NCBI RefSeq assembly: GCF_006364715.1
Contig: NZ_CP040984.1
Span: 248,001 to 312,000 of the forward strand
Direction: 5' to 3'
From: Candidatus Methylopumilus planktonicus
GTDB taxonomy: Bacteria; Pseudomonadota; Gammaproteobacteria; Burkholderiales; Methylophilaceae
DNA: 64,000 nt
The translations under genes were made by a program, and so were the position numbers. The number at the start of each line of letters is the position of its first letter. Position 1 is the stretch's first letter. Shown one piece after another: positions 24,882 through 32,809 of this stretch. The notes below the pieces were generated by a model. That model was not told the origin of the DNA and ran no database searches. It saw only the letters and a list, made by a program, of their open reading frames with translations.

Positions 24882-25645
24882 AACCAGCAAATACTGTATT
24901 TAAATTCAAGATTTAATTTAACAGGCTCTTTTTTTAATTCTTCATTAAGCTGGTTGAAGAAAACATTGACAGTATATTTATTAGCACTAATTTCAGGATA
25001 AATATTTAAAGTCTTTTCAAGCTCAAGTCGGATAAGGTCGAATGTCTTAAGCGGATCAATGGTTTGTTGATGTTTGCCTTCTTTTGCTTTAACTGAATCT
25101 ACGTGGCATTGATTTCTCAAAATTAATAGAATGATGGAGGCTGCATCTTTAAACACCATGAGAGGTTGCGCCCAGGATTTAAAATCCTCTAATTTAGATT
25201 TTCTTGTTTTGTGGGTTGCCCAGTTACGAAAATTTGGAAAATCAACATCTAGAAGCCCACCTGGAGAACTGATCCTTTTTTTTACCTCTTCTAAAAATAA
25301 ATTGTTATTGAAATTAAAGCCAGGCTTTACATCTATATTTTCTAACTTTTTACGAGCTACTTGTATCTTTAGAATGATTTCTTTAGGATTGAGCTGCCCT
25401 TCTTTTAATGCTTGATTCTCTGAGAGGGTTGATTGTTTTTTTTCCTGCCTTTCAAGTTCCTGAAGAAAATCAATTTTTAAATCGGACCTTGATACAAGCT
25501 GTACTATTTCAAAAAGTGTATTGAAACAACTAAATTCAAAATAGTCATGTGTATTTTTTAATTGATGTTCAAATTTTTGATAGATCTCTTCAATACGAAG
25601 TAATCTTCGAATGCGCTCATTAAGGGGAAACTCAAATGTGATCAT
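24878..25645 (-). CDS. zapD: cell division protein ZapD
   Basis: A 255-residue ZapD (DUF1342) beginning ITFEFPLNERIRRLLRIE, the conserved family start, with GGLLDVDFPNFRNWATH later. ZapD binds the C-terminal tail of FtsZ and bundles filaments at the division ring. It is flanked by coaE and yacG in the standard order; its stop is shared with the yacG start. Confidence 0.94.
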   Translation of the reverse strand: MITFEFPLNERIRRLLRIEEIYQKFEHQLKNTHDYFEFSCFNTLFEIVQLVSRSDLKIDFLQELERQEKKQSTLSENQALKEGQLNPKEIILKIQVARKKLENIDVKPGFNFNNNLFLEEVKKRISSPGGLLDVDFPNFRNWATHKTRKSKLEDFKSWAQPLMVFKDAASIILLILRNQCHVDSVKAKEGKHQQTIDPLKTFDLIRLELEKTLNIYPEISANKYTVNVFFNQLNEELKKEPVKLNLEFKYSICWL

Positions 25646-25666
25646 ATGGGCATTATCGGGTTGATT

Positions 25667-26272
25667 TTATTTAACGGCAACTAAATTTAAATATTTTTTA
25701 TGTAATGCTTTAATCGACTCTTCGAGCTTTTCAATTGAACCATCATTAACGACTACATCATCCGCTCTTTCGATGCGGTAATTACGACCAACTTGTTGCT
25801 CGATGATTGATTGAATAACAGAGGTGTCAATCCCATCTCTTTTTTTAACACGTTCGATTTGATCGTCTACCTTACAGTCGATAACAAGTGATCTTGAAAT
25901 AAGGCTTGTGTATTGGTTTGTTTCAAATAGCAGTGGGATATCAATCACAACGTAAGATTCGTTGGATAACACATTTAGTCTTTTCATAACTTCTTCAAGA
26001 ATTTTTGGATGAAGAATTTTTTCAAGATTTATTTTTTGATCTTTTTCTGAGAAGATAATTTCTCTTAATTTTTTTCGATCCAACCGATTGTCCTTATCGA
26101 ATATAGCATCTCCAAATACTAATTTAATTTCTTGCATAGCTTGGTGGCTTGAGTCTGTAATTTCTTTTGCAATATTATCGAGATCAATCACTTTAATATT
26201 TAAAGATTCAAATATTTTCAGCGCTTCACTTTTACCTGATCCAATGCCGCCAGTCATCCCAATAATAAACAT
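25667..26272 (-). CDS. coaE: dephospho-CoA kinase
   Basis: A protein of about 201 residues with P-loop GMTGGIGSGKS near the N-terminus, VIDLDNIAKEI and the later DIPLLFET and VDDVVVNDG-like segment. It catalyses the last step of CoA synthesis. Two ATGs are adjacent; I chose the second (26272) because AAGG is then six bases away. In many relatives pilD lies before coaE, but here the neighbour is an unknown divergent gene. Confidence 0.94.
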   Translation of the reverse strand: MFIIGMTGGIGSGKSEALKIFESLNIKVIDLDNIAKEITDSSHQAMQEIKLVFGDAIFDKDNRLDRKKLREIIFSEKDQKINLEKILHPKILEEVMKRLNVLSNESYVVIDIPLLFETNQYTSLISRSLVIDCKVDDQIERVKKRDGIDTSVIQSIIEQQVGRNYRIERADDVVVNDGSIEKLEESIKALHKKYLNLVAVK

Positions 26273-26370
26273 CATGTGCCTTAAACTTTTTTAAATATTA
26301 TGAATAAATTTACTTGAAATTATAGAATTAATCACCATTAATAGATCATGAATGATTTAAACTATGACTT

Positions 26371-26721
26371 ATGAATGAATTGCAAAATATACCAAACAAC
26401 TTAACTCCACCAGAAGAGCAATCTGCTTGGGCCGATTTAGTGATTTGTCGAGTAGAGGTTGATTTACCTAATTGGCTTTCACAGCTCGCAGGCGGCAACA
26501 ATTGGCAAGTTTACTCTGAATCCGAATATGATCACTCCATTAGCTTCCTGTTGCGACAAGGCAAGAAGGAGGCCGAAGTGACTTTGTTTAACAATGGCTA
26601 TGCGCAAGTTGATCTTAACGGCAAATCGATTTTTGATGGATCCATCACCTCAGGCGCCAATAAATGTGCGCATCTAAGTTATTACCGTGCCGATAATGGC
26701 GACCCTATTGTTCTAAATTAG
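26371..26721 (+). CDS. conserved-looking hypothetical protein
   Basis: A 116-residue soluble protein without signal peptide or membrane segment. It has many Trp/Tyr residues (SAWADLV, PNWLSQLAGG, NNWQVYSESEYD) and beta-strand-like character ending YYRADNGDPIVLN. I do not recognise a family. Normal codon use and an end that overlaps the convergent ispB by four bases suggest a real gene. The function is unknown. Confidence 0.65.
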   Translation: MNELQNIPNNLTPPEEQSAWADLVICRVEVDLPNWLSQLAGGNNWQVYSESEYDHSISFLLRQGKKEAEVTLFNNGYAQVDLNGKSIFDGSITSGANKCAHLSYYRADNGDPIVLN

Positions 26722-27686
26722 TAATCTCTCGAGGTTACAAATTGTGTGAGCTCTAATAAAGCGTCTTTATACACAGAAGGTGCAATGTGTTGAATAAGCT
26801 TTTCAGCTTGTTCTATTTCTTCTTTTGCGAGTTGCCTTACGTAATCGAGCGCCTTAGTTTCTTCAACAGCATTCAAAACACCTTCTAACTCTGTTAACCC
26901 GCCATTTTCAATGACAGCTCTAATAATATTTTTTTGTTGGGCATTCCCTTTTTTCATAGCAAATAAAAGAGGTAGGGTAGGCTTACCTTCTGCAAGATCG
27001 TCCCCTAGATTTTTACCTATATCGTCAGGGTTGCCTGATAAATCGAGGACATCATCTATAAGCTGAAAAGCAATTCCCATATGTTTACCAAATTGGGCTA
27101 GCGCTTTAATATCAGAATCGTGAGCGCCACCGATAATAGCTCCCAGCTCGGCTGCAGATTCAAACAATTTAGCAGTTTTGTAATATACAACTTTTAAGTA
27201 ATCCTCATCTTTAATAGAGGCGTTATGAATATTTAAAAGTTGCAATACTTCACCTTCTGCAATGGTATTTGTAGTGTTAGCTAATACTTCCATGACTTTC
27301 ATATGATTGATTTTGACCATCATTTGAAATGCTCTAGAGTAAATAAAATCCCCCACCAAAACACTCGCAGAATTTCCAAAAATGGTATTTGCAGTTTTGT
27401 GATTTCTTCTTTTCGTGGATTGGTCTACAACATCATCATGAAGGAGTGTGGCGGTATGAATAAACTCGATCACCGCGGCCAATTCATGATGCTCTTTTTG
27501 AATGGGACCAAATAAGCCACCCACTAAAAGTAGAGTGCTGGGCCTCAGTCGTTTCCCGCCTCCTTGAATAATATGTCCTGCAACTTGGTTAACCAGTGGC
27601 ACTTCAGAATGAAGAGAAGAGCGAATAACCTCATTCACAGCTAATAAATCACTTTTAATTGGGGATAAAATGGCGCTAAGAGTCAC
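26718..27686 (-). CDS. ispB: octaprenyl diphosphate synthase (polyprenyl synthetase)
   Basis: A 322-residue trans-prenyltransferase. The first Asp-rich motif is D84-D85-VV-D88, followed by QSTKRRNHKTAN; the second is LIDDVLD at 209-215. It makes the long isoprenoid side chain of ubiquinone. Divergent from rplU, as in E. coli and many Proteobacteria, which supports IspB rather than a farnesyl synthase. Confidence 0.92.
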   Translation of the reverse strand: MTLSAILSPIKSDLLAVNEVIRSSLHSEVPLVNQVAGHIIQGGGKRLRPSTLLLVGGLFGPIQKEHHELAAVIEFIHTATLLHDDVVDQSTKRRNHKTANTIFGNSASVLVGDFIYSRAFQMMVKINHMKVMEVLANTTNTIAEGEVLQLLNIHNASIKDEDYLKVVYYKTAKLFESAAELGAIIGGAHDSDIKALAQFGKHMGIAFQLIDDVLDLSGNPDDIGKNLGDDLAEGKPTLPLLFAMKKGNAQQKNIIRAVIENGGLTELEGVLNAVEETKALDYVRQLAKEEIEQAEKLIQHIAPSVYKDALLELTQFVTSRDY

Positions 27687-27782
27687 AAAAACAAGGCTTA
27701 AATGTTGTTAAAGACATATTTTAACATAGCCCTCTTTCCGGGGTTTGTGAGCAAAAAACCCTTATCTTTATCCCTGAAGAGT

Positions 27783-27811
27783 TTGCTTAACAGGCCTAAT
27801 TTAAGTATAAT
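27783..27811 (+). promoter_or_regulatory. sigma-70 promoter for rplU-rpmA
   Basis: TTGCTT and a perfect TATAAT are separated by exactly 17 bases. The -10 lies about 40 bases before the rplU ATG, on the strand and at the distance expected for the ribosomal protein operon. It is the clearest promoter seen in the window. Confidence 0.8.
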
Positions 27812-27851
27812 TCGCGATTCTTTTAAAGTTGTTAAAGTTTGAGGTTTTATC

Positions 27852-28166
27852 ATGTACGCAGTTATTAAAACAGGTGGTAAGCAATATCGCGTTAATCAAG
27901 GCGATAAGCTGAAGATTGAAAAAATAGCAGGTGATGTAGGGGCGAATGTCGTTCTAGATCAAATTTTAACAGTCGTTGATGGTGATAATGTGACTATAGG
28001 ATCGCCTATTGTAAGAGGCGCTAGCGTTACAGCCACCGTAGTGAGCCACGGACGTCATGATAAAGTGACAATTTTTAAAATGCGCCGTAGAAAACACTAC
28101 CGCAAATCTCAAGGACATAGACAAAGCTTTACTGAGATTCAAATCGATAAAATATCAGCTAAATAA
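27852..28166 (+). CDS. rplU: 50S ribosomal protein L21
   Basis: A 104-residue L21 beginning YAVIKTGGKQYRV and ending with the conserved KMRRRKHYRKSQGHRQ and FTEIQIDKI. It binds 23S rRNA in the large subunit. It is followed 14 bases later by rpmA with an AAGGA ribosome site; a strong promoter lies upstream. Confidence 0.98.
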   Translation: MYAVIKTGGKQYRVNQGDKLKIEKIAGDVGANVVLDQILTVVDGDNVTIGSPIVRGASVTATVVSHGRHDKVTIFKMRRRKHYRKSQGHRQSFTEIQIDKISAK

Positions 28167-28180
28167 TTTAAGGATTAATC

Positions 28181-28438
28181 ATGGCACATAAAAAAGCAGG
28201 CGGAAGTTCAAGAAACGGTCGTGACTCCCAGGCTAAACGTTTAGGCGTAAAGGCTTTCGGTGAGACAGTTGTTTCAGCTGGTAGCATTATTGTTCGCCAA
28301 CGTGGCACCAAAATGCACCCTGGCGTGAATGTAGGCATGGGCAAAGATCACACTCTTTTTGCAAAGGCTGACGGTAAGGTAACCTTTACCATCAAAGGCG
28401 CATTAAAACGTAAAACCGTTAATATTGTTCCAGTCTAA
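28181..28438 (+). CDS. rpmA: 50S ribosomal protein L27
   Basis: An 85-residue L27 with the signature HKKAGGSSRNGRDS at the N-terminus (the part that reaches the peptidyl transferase centre) and QRGTKMHPGVNVGMGKDHTLFA. No N-terminal prepeptide is present, unlike in Firmicutes. A strong terminator follows within 20 bases. Confidence 0.98.
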   Translation: MAHKKAGGSSRNGRDSQAKRLGVKAFGETVVSAGSIIVRQRGTKMHPGVNVGMGKDHTLFAKADGKVTFTIKGALKRKTVNIVPV

Positions 28439-28456
28439 GCAATCCTAAGATTCTTT

Positions 28457-28487
28457 AAAGCCCTGTCAGTTGATAGGGCTTTTTTAT
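28457..28487 (+). terminator. intrinsic terminator after rpmA
   Basis: AAAGCCCTGTC and GATAGGGCTTT pair over 11 positions (one G-T) around an AGTT loop, followed by TTTTATTT. It separates the ribosomal protein pair from obgE, which starts 17 bases later. It probably attenuates rather than fully blocks read-through, since obgE has little room for its own promoter. Confidence 0.88.
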
Positions 28488-28503
28488 TTGGTAAATTGAT
28501 AAT

Positions 28504-29541
28504 ATGAAATTTATAGACGAAGCAACCATTAAAATTTACGCAGGTGACGGCGGCAATGGCATTGCAACATTTCGTCGTGAAAAATACGAACCTATGGGAG
28601 GCCCAAGTGGAGGAGATGGCGGTCGAGGTGGCTCTGTATTTTTTGAAGCAGATCAAAATTTAAATACTCTTGTTGACTATCGCTATACCCGAACCTTAAA
28701 AGCACAAAGAGGTGAGAATGGACGCAGTGCGGAATGTTATGGCGCGAAGGGTGAGGATTTAGTATTAAGAGTGCCTGTAGGTACGGTAATTTCAGACAAA
28801 GCAACTGGTGAGTCTTATGCGGATTTAAGCCATCATGGGAACAGGGCTCTTTTAGCTAAAGGTGGCAAAGGTGGCCTTGGTAATATTCATTTTAAATCGA
28901 GTATTAATCGAGCACCGAGACAATGCACCAAGGGTGAGCCTGGAGAAGAGTTCGAGCTTTATCTTGAACTTAAAGTATTAGCTGATGTGGGTCTCCTGGG
29001 CATGCCAAATGCGGGTAAGTCCACCTTTATAAGATCCGTATCCGCCGCAAAACCTAAGGTCGCAGATTATCCTTTTACAACATTGCATCCTAATTTGGGT
29101 GTAGTGAGAGTAGGTGAGAATCAAAGTTTTGTGATTGCCGACATTCCCGGGCTTATTGAAGGAGCATCAGAAGGCGCTGGTTTAGGACACCAATTCTTAA
29201 GACATCTTGCGAGAACTACACTACTCTTACATTTAGTTGATATTGCACCTTTTGATCCTGCGATCAATCCAGTTGATGAAGCGCGCGCTATTGTGAATGA
29301 ATTAAAAAAATATGATGAGCTTTTATATCAAAAACCACGCTGGTTGATATTAAATAAAATTGATATGGTGGAAGATGTTGCAGACAAGGTAAAAGCATTT
29401 GTGAAATCTTTTGGTTGGACTGGGCCTGTATATTCAATCTCCGCGATTAAGGGAGTTGGCTGTAAAGAGCTTACATATGACATCATGACCTTTATTGAAG
29501 AAAATAAAACAATTCAAAATGAAATCGTTATTAGCGAATAG
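28504..29541 (+). CDS. obgE: ribosome-associated GTPase Obg/CgtA
   Basis: A 345-residue GTPase. The N-terminal glycine-rich Obg fold (1-158, with GGDGGRGGS) precedes a G domain with P-loop GMPNAGKST near 165, DIPGLIEGA (G3), NKIDM (G4) and SAIKG (G5). It takes part in 50S assembly and the stringent response. The rplU-rpmA-obgE-proB order is typical of Beta/Gammaproteobacteria. Confidence 0.96.
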   Translation: MKFIDEATIKIYAGDGGNGIATFRREKYEPMGGPSGGDGGRGGSVFFEADQNLNTLVDYRYTRTLKAQRGENGRSAECYGAKGEDLVLRVPVGTVISDKATGESYADLSHHGNRALLAKGGKGGLGNIHFKSSINRAPRQCTKGEPGEEFELYLELKVLADVGLLGMPNAGKSTFIRSVSAAKPKVADYPFTTLHPNLGVVRVGENQSFVIADIPGLIEGASEGAGLGHQFLRHLARTTLLLHLVDIAPFDPAINPVDEARAIVNELKKYDELLYQKPRWLILNKIDMVEDVADKVKAFVKSFGWTGPVYSISAIKGVGCKELTYDIMTFIEENKTIQNEIVISE

Positions 29542-30637
29542 TCATCGCATTATTATTAAAGTGGGCTCTAGCTTAGTCACCAATCATGGTGAAGGGTTAG
29601 ATCAAAAAGCTATTGCTTCATGGGTAGAGCAGATTTCTCATCTTGTTAAATCAGGTAAAGAAATTGTTTTAGTTTCAAGCGGTGCCGTCGCTGAGGGTAT
29701 GCAAAGACTTGGTTGGAAAGTAAGACCAACTTTAATTAATGAATTACAAGCGGCAGCAGCTATTGGCCAAATGGGATTGGTTCAAATTTATGAAAAGAAT
29801 TTTTCACATCACGAATTAAAAGCCGCGCAGATTTTATTAACGCATGACGATCTTGCTGATCGAAAAAGATATCTCAATGCGCGCTCTACATTAAATACAC
29901 TTTTAGAACTTAAAGTGATCCCAATCATTAATGAAAACGATACTGTTGTGACAGATGAAATTCGTTTTGGTGACAACGATACATTGGCTTCATTAGTCGC
30001 TAATCTTATTGAAGCTGACCTCTTAATCATTTTGACAGATCAACCAGGACTATTTTCCGACGATCCAAGAAAAAATAAAGAAGCTAAGCTTATCCATCAT
30101 GGTATTGCAGGTGACCTATCTCTAGAAGCAATGGCTGGTGGTGTGGGCTCTTCAATTGGTACAGGCGGTATGCTCACTAAAGTTTTAGCAGCTAAACGCG
30201 CATCTAGAAGTGGCGCGCATACGATCATTGCATCTGGTAAAGAAGTAAATATTTTAATTCGACTAAATCAAGGTGAAACCATAGGGACTCATCTAGAAAG
30301 TAAACAATTAAAAGTTGCAGCAAGAAAACAATGGCTCGCCGATCATTTACAATTAAGAGGTAAGTTGATATTAGATGATGGCGCTGTCGAAGCACTTAAA
30401 AAAGAGGGTAAAAGTTTATTACCTATTGGTGTTATTTCGGTTGAAGGAGATTTTGATCGAGGAGAAGTTGTGCTTTGTTTGGATACAAAGGGTGGAGAGA
30501 TTGCGCGTGGACTTATTAATTATAATGCAGGGGAAACAAAAAAAATTATGGGCAAGTCTACAAATTCGATAGAAAATTTATTAGGTTATATTGATCAACC
30601 TTCTTTGATTCATCGAGATAATTTAATTTTACTTTAA
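29519..30637 (+). CDS. proB: glutamate 5-kinase
   Basis: A 372-residue ProB: an amino-acid kinase domain (IIIKVGSSLVTN, VSSGAVAEGM, NENDTVVTDE, GTGGMLTKVLAAK) and a C-terminal PUA domain (about 278-372). It makes glutamyl-5-phosphate for proline synthesis, working with ProA at 54.4 kb. The start is ATG 29519, inside the end of obgE (23-base overlap). A frame from 29495 adds eight residues without support. Confidence 0.95.
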   Translation: MKSLLANSHRIIIKVGSSLVTNHGEGLDQKAIASWVEQISHLVKSGKEIVLVSSGAVAEGMQRLGWKVRPTLINELQAAAAIGQMGLVQIYEKNFSHHELKAAQILLTHDDLADRKRYLNARSTLNTLLELKVIPIINENDTVVTDEIRFGDNDTLASLVANLIEADLLIILTDQPGLFSDDPRKNKEAKLIHHGIAGDLSLEAMAGGVGSSIGTGGMLTKVLAAKRASRSGAHTIIASGKEVNILIRLNQGETIGTHLESKQLKVAARKQWLADHLQLRGKLILDDGAVEALKKEGKSLLPIGVISVEGDFDRGEVVLCLDTKGGEIARGLINYNAGETKKIMGKSTNSIENLLGYIDQPSLIHRDNLILL

Positions 30638-30658
30638 GATTTTTAAAGGGAGTTTTGT

Positions 30659-31159
30659 ATGTCAGAAAATAAAAAACTTGTCGCCATTATTATGGGATCT
30701 GACAGTGATTGGCCGGTGATGAAATTTGCAGCACAGATGCTTGCAGATTTTGATGTGCCTTACGAAGCTCAAGTCATTTCAGCACATCGAACGCCAGATT
30801 TGATGTTTAAATTTGCTGAACATGCCTCACAAGAAGGTTATCAAATTATCATTGCAGGCGCAGGAGGTGCAGCTCATCTGCCTGGTATGGTAGCTTCTAA
30901 AACCACATTACCCGTATTGGGCGTACCGATTCCTTCAAAACATCTTCAAGGCCAAGATTCCTTATTATCTATTGTACAAATGCCAAGAGGTATTCCTGTA
31001 GCAACTTTTGCTATCGGTGAAGCAGGGGCTGCAAATGCAGGCCTTTTTGCAGTATCTATTTTGGCGCATGAAAATAAAACATTATCTAAAAAGCTTGAAG
31101 TGTTTAGAGAGAAGCAAGCTAAAAAAGTTATCGATATGAATTTGTCGGAGAAGCCTTGA
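30659..31159 (+). CDS. purE: N5-carboxyaminoimidazole ribonucleotide mutase
   Basis: A 166-residue PurE, class I, with VAIIMGSDSDWPVM, ISAHRTPD, AGAGGAAHLPGMVAS and QMPRGIPVAT. It converts N5-CAIR to CAIR in purine synthesis, using the product of PurK next door. A GGGAG ribosome site precedes the start. Its stop overlaps the purK start (TTGA). Confidence 0.96.
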   Translation: MSENKKLVAIIMGSDSDWPVMKFAAQMLADFDVPYEAQVISAHRTPDLMFKFAEHASQEGYQIIIAGAGGAAHLPGMVASKTTLPVLGVPIPSKHLQGQDSLLSIVQMPRGIPVATFAIGEAGAANAGLFAVSILAHENKTLSKKLEVFREKQAKKVIDMNLSEKP

Positions 31160-32307
31160 GTCAACTAGATCAACCGCTTTTACCTTCAGCTATGCTTGGC
31201 ATTCTTGGAGGCGGCCAGTTAGGTCGTTTTTTTGTGATTGCAGCCCATGAGATGGGCTTTAAGGTTACTGTATTAGATCCGGATCCAAAAAGTCCTGCAG
31301 GAGCTATTGCAGATATTCATTTATGTAAATCTTATGATGATGTTTCGGCATTGGAAGTCATGAGAAACACATGTCAAGGTGTAACCACTGAATTTGAAAA
31401 TGTTCCTGCAGACAGCATGGAATTCTTATCAAAAAAGATACATGTAAGCCCTTCACCAGAGTCTGTAAGAGTGGCCCAGTATCGCGTTCTTGAAAAAACT
31501 TTTTTAAAAGAATCAGGGCTTCCTGTAGGTCCTTTTGAAATCATTCGAGAAGACAAAGATATACCTTCAGATACTTCTTCTATTTATCCTGCTATTTTAA
31601 AAGTCGCTCGCTTTGGTTATGACGGCAAAGGTCAAGCAAGAGTTGCTTCACAAAAAGAAGCGATAGTGGCTTTTCATCAATTCTCAAGTCAGGAATGTGT
31701 TTTAGAAAAAATGCTTCCTTTAGATATGGAAGTTTCTTTAGTTTTGGCGAGAGATCAATTAGGCCATATGGAGACATTTAGTGTAGCTGAGAATATTCAT
31801 ACTAACGGTATTTTAGATATTTCCATTGTGCCGGCGCGCTCAACACAATTAATTAATGATTTAGTGGATCAACTTGCAAAGCAAGTAGCTCAAGCACTTA
31901 ATTATGTAGGCGTGTTGGGTGTTGAATTCTTTATTAGCGAGGGTAAGGTTTTTGTAAATGAGATTGCTCCTAGACCGCATAATTCTGGTCATTACACCAT
32001 TGACGCCTCTGTGACGAATCAATTTGAACAGCAAGTGAGAGTGCTAGCAGGTCTTCCTCTTGGAAACCCTAGACTTCATTCATCCGCTGTCATGGTTAAT
32101 CTCTTAGGTGATGTCTGGACAAAAAATGGACAAAAAGAACCTGACTGGGGCATGGCCCTTAATGAATCCGGCTTAAAAATGCATCTTTATGGAAAACATG
32201 AAGCAAGACCAGGCCGAAAGATGGGCCACTTTACCGTATTAGATAAAAACTTAGATATAGCTTTCCATAAGGCTATAAAGGTAAGAAAGCTTTTGGGGAT
32301 TGCTTAG
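31156..32307 (+). CDS. purK: N5-carboxyaminoimidazole ribonucleotide synthase
   Basis: A 383-residue ATP-grasp enzyme with ILGGGQLGRFF, KVARFGYDGKGQ, FVNEIAPRPHNSGHYTIDA and a C-terminal GKxEARPGRKMGH segment. It makes N5-CAIR from AIR, bicarbonate and ATP. The start is TTG 31156, supported by GGAG five bases upstream and by the overlap with the purE stop. Confidence 0.95.
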   Translation: MSQLDQPLLPSAMLGILGGGQLGRFFVIAAHEMGFKVTVLDPDPKSPAGAIADIHLCKSYDDVSALEVMRNTCQGVTTEFENVPADSMEFLSKKIHVSPSPESVRVAQYRVLEKTFLKESGLPVGPFEIIREDKDIPSDTSSIYPAILKVARFGYDGKGQARVASQKEAIVAFHQFSSQECVLEKMLPLDMEVSLVLARDQLGHMETFSVAENIHTNGILDISIVPARSTQLINDLVDQLAKQVAQALNYVGVLGVEFFISEGKVFVNEIAPRPHNSGHYTIDASVTNQFEQQVRVLAGLPLGNPRLHSSAVMVNLLGDVWTKNGQKEPDWGMALNESGLKMHLYGKHEARPGRKMGHFTVLDKNLDIAFHKAIKVRKLLGIA

Positions 32308-32308
32308 A

Positions 32309-32331
32309 TCAAAGAGAGAATCTCTCTTTGA
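32309..32331. terminator. inverted repeat between convergent purK and rpsT
   Basis: TCAAAGAGAGA and TCTCTCTTTGA are perfect 11-base complements around one base, so a real hairpin would have a stem of eight or nine pairs. It fills the 26-base gap between two convergent genes. A long T run is missing on both strands, so terminator activity is probable but unproven. Confidence 0.55.
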
Positions 32332-32333
32332 AA

Positions 32334-32597
32334 TTAAGCCATTGATTTGATTGCTGCGTTTAAGCGTTGCTTATGACGTGACGCTTTGTTTTTATGAATA
32401 ATCTTTTTATCAGCGATACGGTCAATCACTGAAACATTTTCTTGGAAAGATGTTTTTGCAGCTGTTTTATCACCAGTTTGAATTGCTTTTAAAATCTTTT
32501 TAATTGCAGTACGCAAAGTTGAACGCAAACTTGCATTGTGAGCTCGTTGCTTCGTTGCTTGGCGGGCACGTTTTCTAGCTTGTGCGGTATTTGCCAT
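32334..32597 (-). CDS. rpsT: 30S ribosomal protein S20
   Basis: An 87-residue basic helical protein starting ANTAQARKRARQATKQRAHN with the conserved tail KKIIHKNKASRHKQRLN. It binds 16S rRNA. An AAGGA ribosome site is seven bases before the ATG. It stands divergent from murJ, the usual rpsT-mviN arrangement. Confidence 0.98.
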   Translation of the reverse strand: MANTAQARKRARQATKQRAHNASLRSTLRTAIKKILKAIQTGDKTAAKTSFQENVSVIDRIADKKIIHKNKASRHKQRLNAAIKSMA

Positions 32598-32637
32598 GTT
32601 TATCCTTTAGTTAATATCTTTTATTACGAAGGCGAGA

Positions 32638-32666
32638 ATTTTAGCGATATTTGAGGTTTTATACAA
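32638..32666 (-). promoter_or_regulatory. sigma-70 promoter for rpsT
   Basis: On the - strand TTGTAT and TAAAAT are separated by 17 bases. The -10 lies about 41 bases before the rpsT ATG. Good spacing and position make this a likely promoter for S20. Confidence 0.65.
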
Positions 32667-32746
32667 GATAAAACGCTCATTTTAGCCCTAAATTTCAGTC
32701 ATATCCCCTTGATGTTCTAAGCTTATCAATATTTTTGTCGGAAACC

Positions 32747-32773
32747 TTGATAAAACGACCTCCATGTTAAAAT
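32747..32773 (+). promoter_or_regulatory. candidate promoter for murJ
   Basis: TTGATA and TAAAAT are separated by 15 bases (16 if CTTGAT is taken as -35). The -10 lies about 36 bases before the murJ ATG. The short spacer lowers confidence. Confidence 0.35.
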
Positions 32774-32809
32774 CTTTGTAATTTAGTGACACTTAAATAG
32801 ATAAATTCA

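Noticed and set aside
27741..27761. GGGTTT / AAACCC inverted repeat upstream of rplU
   Set aside because: Six pairs with a 9-base loop in a promoter region; too weak to call a terminator or leader element.
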